Positions 58,738 through 64,000 of a stretch of 64,000 nt of DNA are shown here, in pieces. A program made the position numbers and the translations under genes. Under the pieces are notes generated by a model, which was not told the DNA's origin, ran no database searches, and worked only from the letters and a program-made list of their open reading frames with translations. The DNA is taken from the NCBI RefSeq assembly GCF_021130785.1, contig NW_025776818.1, positions 58,503 to 122,502 on the forward strand. The letters run 5' to 3'. Position 1 is the first letter of the stretch, and each line of letters begins with the position of its first letter. This DNA comes from Homalodisca vitripennis. Taxonomy: Eukaryota; Arthropoda; Insecta; Hemiptera; Cicadellidae.

Positions 58738-59350
58738 TCCAATTCAATTCAATTCAAACCTTTTATTACCGTAAACAATATATATTATATAGTAAAATTC
58801 AGCCATTTAGTCTAAAAGTTTGCAAACGTACCAAGTGTCACATTCATACATAAATATTTTGCATTCATTAATTCCAGTCACTCGCCAATTTTCACCATTT
58901 TTCAACGCCAGAGTCTATTTTCAAAATGGGTAGTCTTCCAGTTACATGCCAAAAACTCGCCGACATTATAAAAATGCCATTAACGCTAAAAAGCGTTTAA
59001 GACGGGTTTTTAACGGCTTAGGCGTTGGTGCATTTTTAATGGAAGCTGGCAATCTGTTGATCTGTCGATGACCTGCTTGCGAAGGCAAGTGTTCATAAAC
59101 CACCGTTCTATGTTTTCCAGAACGGTAGTTGTCTCTGCCTCTTGACTTATATCCGTGCACGTCACGGTCACTGCAAAATATACATCTCCCGCACTAGACC
59201 AGACCTATCGAATTACCCTTGCAGAATCTCGACATTTGAAGTTAGTGATGTACCTCTCCTGGATATCCATAAGGTTGCACAGATTTGTGACATCGGTTTT
59301 TGCTGTACCTAGTGTGGGTTCAACCGGAAGGCAGAAACCAACCAGAATTG
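58738..59350 (-). mobile_element. LINE 3' end with TTGAA-repeat tail, minus strand, copy B
   Basis: Counterpart of 50563-51190. The frame 59160-58966 reads HGYKSRGRDNYRSGKHRTVV, INRLPASIKNAPTPKPLKT and RLKRFLALMAFL, slightly longer than in copy A because copy B lacks two bases near 59057. Same insertion point and same tail. Confidence 0.8.
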
Positions 59351-59409
59351 AACCCTTTGGGGAAATTAAATGTATAAATAAATATTCCGTGTTATAGCTA
59401 GCAGACACA

Positions 59410-60570
59410 TTACATGAAATCTTCATAATTTTTTTCAGAGGAATGAGTACACATCTTCAGAGAAACTAAACAAAATTTTCTTGGAAAAACGAGATCATAG
59501 GAACACAATTTATTTTAGGCTCTCTAAATATAAATGCTTGAAACTGATCGCACTTTCAGAATTTGTTTATAAGATTCCATTTACAGTATGAGAGAGACGT
59601 GGTAACACACATATTCAATTACAGTTATTTGAGTTTTTGTAAAGCTTAGGTATTAAATATTTTGATACCTAAAAGTTCAAGTATATGAACAGTTATAATT
59701 CCTGAAATGGAAAGATATTAAACAAATTCAACAAAAAGAAAAATTCTGCAGCGATTTTTAGATTATATCGAGACAGTTATTTAAATTCAAATAATAACGA
59801 AGAAGGTTTTTATGTATGTAGTCGTTATTGTTTACTATGCGAAAACAGCGTGCAAAAACCAGAACTCGAACTCTGGCCATTGAGTTGATAAGTTGAGACA
59901 GAATTACTCAGCTACGTTAGAAAGCCGTCTACTACAACATTCTGGTAATTTGTCAGCATAAGCCCAATAGATATGCCAGTGCACCTTTGCATTAATATGC
60001 TATAGTTATTATTGCTATATGTTTTTAATATTGCTATATAATGTAAAGTTCTTATCATAAAAATAAATTATAATGTAGTTCAAGCGAAAAGTTTTAATTA
60101 TTTGAAAATAGCAATGGCGCCCAGTACGGAATAACTGTATTGACAGATTTTTTTTTTGTGTACAAAGGGAAATACAAAACAATATGTGTTAAAATAATGT
60201 TTTTTTTGCTAACTGTTCACAGTTATAAGAATTATTACATTTAAACACTTAAAAATAACCTACTCAGGTGTTTTTATTATTAATATACACTACTATGCAG
60301 TTATATACACTATTTAGAACTCACTGTTAATATTTTACCACACTACAGAATACCGGAGGAAAGTTAGCTGTGAGGCAAAGGTAAGAAAATGGGTTTCTTA
60401 AACAATTAAAAGTTAGTATGAACTGTGGAAACCAGACCCAAAATTCATAACGTCATTCCATATTTTTTTATGAGAACGTTAGACTGATATTACATATACG
60501 TTCCGGGTACAGAAATATTTTAAAACAGCCCAAAAGGCACGCGAGGTGTTGCTTGGCAGCAAGATGTTCA
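59410..60570 (+). repeat. RU repeat, copy 9 counterpart in duplication B
   Basis: Same arm and degraded block 1 (~60495-60540) as 51255-52400, with small indels. The tRNA-like head on the minus strand is at ~59830-59945. Confidence 0.65.
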
Positions 60571-60574
60571 GCTA

Positions 60575-62290
60575 CAAAGTTCGAGACAGAAAAGTTTATT
60601 AGTTTATTAGTAACGAGTAATAGAGTTGCGAAAATATGTATTGTTTAAAATTACAATAATAACGAGACAGTTTTATGACGCTCAGCCTTATTCCGAGATT
60701 GGACATGCACTATCATATATAACTCATTCTTCTATATGTAGGAATGTTTTTAAAGATTTTTTACTAGTTAAAATATTGTCACTAACGTTTAAAATTGGCT
60801 GCAATATATTATAATTTATTTTTATTCTACTAATGCAAATATTACTTGTAAAACCTTACATCATAGTAATGAGTTTGTTAATTTTTTTTCAATATTTTCT
60901 CGTTTCCATCATGGTTAACTTTAAGGACTTTGCAAAAATATTAGCTGCAGCTCTTCCAAATCCAATCGGTTAACATTTACTAATATAAAACACAGTGTTC
61001 CTCAAATATAAATTAACCTTCATGCAAATATTGAAATCTAAAGTCAGTTTCGTTTTTGGGATATCGTGCGGACTGACAGACAGACAAAATTAAAATATTT
61101 CAAGCCGCACAAGTAATGAATTTTCGCTAAAGCTCAGTGATTTACTTAATTTTTAAAAGTATAACAGAACTAACATAAGCGGATATAAAGTTACAATAAA
61201 AGGATGCAGAGCTCTGAACATTATAGGTACCAAAGTTATCGCACTTCTCAGTACAAGTCAATGGTTGTCAAAGTTTAATACTTCATGTTTATGTCTTTCC
61301 TGACGTATACCTATTATCATTATAATTTAATTTAAAAGATAATTATGGAATGAAGAGTGTAAACTCAAAAATAGGGTTTTTGTGATAAGTGTTAATTTGA
61401 ACTAAAACGGACATCACCTATTAAACGGATATCATTTTCCTACTTACGGGCAAACGAGCTAAGGACTTAAGTAGTTTTAAGAAAAAATTATCGCAAATAT
61501 TTTCTGATATTTTTATAAAGTTCTAAGGAGCTAGTATTCCGATAACTATTCTAAAAAATTCAAAACTTAAATTTGAACTTACAGCTAATATACATTTAAA
61601 GCCACCATTCGAGTTAAATTTATCTGCATGGTTATCGAGTCTTTACGTTTCTCAATAACATTCACCATTACAATGTTCCAGTTAGTGAGGAACCATTTTC
61701 TGATATAATTGTAAAGTAGAGTGATGACTATATTATTTATTCAATATTGATTATTTTATGTACTTATTGAAAAAAACTTATCCATCTCAGTTTCCAATTG
61801 GAATGATTGAGATTTTTCAAAAATTTAGTTTACAATTTACATTTTTTATTTCAAAAATCTCTTTAAGTAATAATGTTTATAGTATAACCACGTCATGGGC
61901 TGAATAACCAACACCCGAAATACTGCATAGCAATCTTTAATAGCATTTATTATTTTAATTTAATATGTGAATGTGACAACCAGTGCCTCAGTTACCCTAG
62001 TCCCGGTATCTGGACCACAAGTTAGATAGCTTGTGACTTCTGAACAAACATTTTCATTGTTCCTACCTGATTTTGCAGTAGGTTGGCATTCCTGTCAATG
62101 TGTGTGATGAAAATTATATTCCGATAAACAATTGTAGTGGAAAATGTCCATTACAACTCGGAGTTGGTATTATTTTCAAATTATAGCATTTTTGATTTTT
62201 TTAAGAGTAAAATTATTATTAATAGTGTAAGTAAACCATGTAAAGGTGAGAAAGGAATCTAAGGAGTTGTTTCTATAACTGTATCATCAC
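60575..62290. other. AT-rich stretch, no gene seen (copy B)
   Basis: Counterpart of 52405-54128, including the possible RTE-like remnant at ~60965-61135. No gene seen. Confidence 0.45.
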
Positions 62291-62294
62291 AATC

Positions 62295-62634
62295 GGCAAG
62301 TTATAATCTCTTGTAAAGTAAAAGAAAGCTTTGGTGGTAATCTCATCAACTAATTGAATAAAGTAAAAGATGGAGACTATAATTCCTCCTTCAATCTGTA
62401 CAACAACGTTTTTTAGAAATGATTGAGTTTTAAACAAATTAACGCATTACGTAATGAGTTTTAATCCGAGGTCAGCTAAAATTCACTAGTTTTCAATTAT
62501 TTTTTTAAATATTTACACTACAATATAATGCCTGAAAAATGTCTCTAAGACACATTGGAAGAAAATAATTCTCATAGTACCCTTTTCACTTCTTATAAAT
62601 TATGTGAGAATGGACCATAAAACATCCTGGATTG
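62295..62634 (+). repeat. RU repeat, copy 10 counterpart, left part (copy B)
   Basis: Same left arm as 54130-54458. The left target duplication has one inserted C (ACATCCTGGATTG). Confidence 0.7.
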
Positions 62635-63563
62635 ACATTCGCCGCCTTCGCCCGAAGAAGGCCCCTGGCCCGGACTCCTTAGGAACTCCAGCATTGAAGA
62701 ACCTGCCGGCTTGGGTGATCGTCACGATCACCTGCATCTTCAACTCATGCCTACGCCTGGCTCACTTCCCGACCACCTGGAAGGATTGCCAAGGTGATCA
62801 TGATACCCAAGCCCGGGCAAGGACCCTCTCTTCCCGGAGAACCACAGGCCGGATCTCCCTCCTGCCTGTTGCTCTCCAAGATTCTGAAGAAGACCGTCTT
62901 GGCGAGATTCCCTGAGGAATTCTATCAGGACAGAACAATTCGGCTTTCCGCACCGGCCACTCCACCAACCCTTCAGCTTCGCAGAGTCCTTAACAACATC
63001 ACCGGAGCTGTAGGAAGGAAGCACCACTCCACTTCGGTCCTGATAGGACGTGAGCAAAGCCTTCGACAAGGTGTGGCACGAGGGACTGCTCTTCAAGCTG
63101 TCATCGTCTCCATTGCCTGGCAGGATTTTCCGGGCTGCTCCGCAGCTATCTCCACCGCAAGGAGGCAGTTGCTCGCTGTCCAGAGCGTGTGTCTCCGGCG
63201 GGCCACTGGGTCGCCCTGGTTCGTGAGGAAACACCGTTGTAAGGGCTTCGTCCAACGTCCCTACCATCACGAGCTTCGTGGAGAAAGCCTGACATCGAGC
63301 CTTGAGGAAGCATGAAGATGTCCTCACCGTGGGATTACAACTGTGAGCTTCCCGAGGAGGGTCCCCCAACTGCGTCTTCCCATGGATGACTTATGACATC
63401 AACTACAACTTCGACTTGCACCACGACACTTCACCCCACTGACAGGTAGCGAAGGCTACTAGGGCTTTGACCCTCGACACATAAGGCCAAAAGCCTAACC
63501 GGCAGAGGGCCTTGAAAGATGTGGGGGATCACCCCCCCCACAGTCACAGCGACTTGGACTTGG
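62635..63563 (+). mobile_element. Jockey-like LINE fragment B
   Basis: Counterpart of 54459-55372 with the same truncation, deletions, tail and flanking duplication. Additional single-base insertions (near 62788, 62815, 62851, 62870 and 63048, among others) break the frames that copy A retains. Reading across frames shows the same RT pieces (KAPGPDSLGTP, VIMIPKPG-type, SKAFDKVWHEG). The frame 62794-63315 mixes real and shifted segments. Confidence 0.9.
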
Positions 63564-64000
63564 ACATTTGGATTGGGTAAAATATGTAATTGTAGACTGA
63601 TTTATTTCTGTACATTTATAGTAACCCTAGAGATTTAAAAAACCATAAATAACAAGTTGTTTCTGCTTAAGCATAAAAACATAAATAAATGTTAATCAAA
63701 CATAAGTATCAATACACAAGAAAATATAAATTTATTGCAAAAGTCCTTAAAATTAAAAATCCTCTTAACTGAAAATGCGTTTATAAATAACATAGGAATT
63801 GATTCACTGTTTTTTTCTTTAATTGATTATCGCAAGACTAGAATGTATATAGTTTTGTTTAAAAAGAATATTTAGAGAAAAACTTTGATTTGTATATAAT
63901 TAAGTAAGTCGTCCATAAATCTTTGTTCTCGATCCTGGTCTTCGCTATAGAAACTCCTGGTGTTGGATTTTCCACGCCCCTAGTCTTTGAAATTTTAAAA
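63564..64000 (+). repeat. RU repeat, copy 10 counterpart, right part, cut by window end
   Basis: Block 1 is at ~63595-63640 and block 2 at ~63920-63965. Block 3 would fall just beyond 64000. Many single-base length differences from 55373-55800. Confidence 0.7.

Larger units (their letters stand above)
57633..64000 (+). repeat. 8.15-kb direct duplication, copy B (cut by window end)
   Basis: Near-identical to 49479-55800. The offset to copy A rises from about 8154-8160 at the start to 8175 at 62.6 kb, then quickly to about 8203 at 63.97 kb. The last 1.3 kb therefore holds roughly 28 more bases than copy A, mostly single-base insertions that lengthen short homopolymers. The right end of the unit lies beyond the window. 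Confidence 0.85.

Noticed and set aside
1..64000. Intact host gene or new defence-type gene cluster
   Set aside because: All recognisable protein motifs belong to mobile elements with frameshifts or truncation; no operon-like or multi-exon coding structure could be supported.

Overview
This window looks like AT-rich nuclear DNA from an arthropod, most probably an insect. It contains decayed non-LTR retrotransposons (Jockey-like, R1/I-like and CR1/L2/Jockey-type RT fragments), a mariner transposase relic, a Helitron helicase relic, tRNA-derived SINEs, TA microsatellites and minisatellites. I see no bacterial gene organisation, no rRNA, no functional tRNA, no CRISPR array and no intact multi-exon host gene. 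The order cannot be settled from the sequence; a hemipteran is only a guess.

The dominant structure is not a gene. It is a degenerate kilobase-scale repeat, called RU here. About a dozen copies lie across the whole window, all on the same strand. Each copy carries some or all of three blocks in fixed order: block 1 (a ...GGGTACAGAGAGGAT... element), block 2 (a CCTGGTCCTGG-rich element about 250-300 bp later) and block 3 (GTTTCCATGGATAT about 120-190 bp after that). Constant orientation and long colinear flanks favour an old tandem or segmental array that later mobile elements interrupted.

Layout. 0-6 kb: Helitron relic, first RU copy, SINE piece, LINE RT scrap. 6.6-7.9 kb: GC-rich islet and a ~106-bp tandem repeat. 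8-15.6 kb: RU copies 2 and 3 with a 5'-truncated LINE between them. 15-18.7 kb and 29-33.8 kb are diverged copies of one segment, each holding the same dead mariner. 18.7-28.2 kb: LINE 3' ends, an inverted repeat pair and a fresh 200-bp tandem duplication. 30.6 kb: a good tRNA-type SINE. 35.4-38.86 kb: the most complete element, a Jockey-like LINE with recognisable Gag zinc knuckles and endonuclease but most of its RT deleted, sitting inside an RU copy. 42.78-43.55 kb: seven nearly identical 110-bp repeats, each with a 14-bp palindrome. 45.3-46.0 kb: a tRNA-type SINE and an R1-like RT palm relic. 49.48-57.63 kb and 57.63 kb to the end are two near-identical direct copies of an ~8.15-kb unit containing R1-like, LINE and Jockey fragments; the second copy is cut by the window edge.

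Nothing here forms a pathway. The likely history is duplication of RU-bearing segments, repeated transposon insertion and decay, then very recent duplication of an 8-kb piece (or an assembly artefact imitating one).
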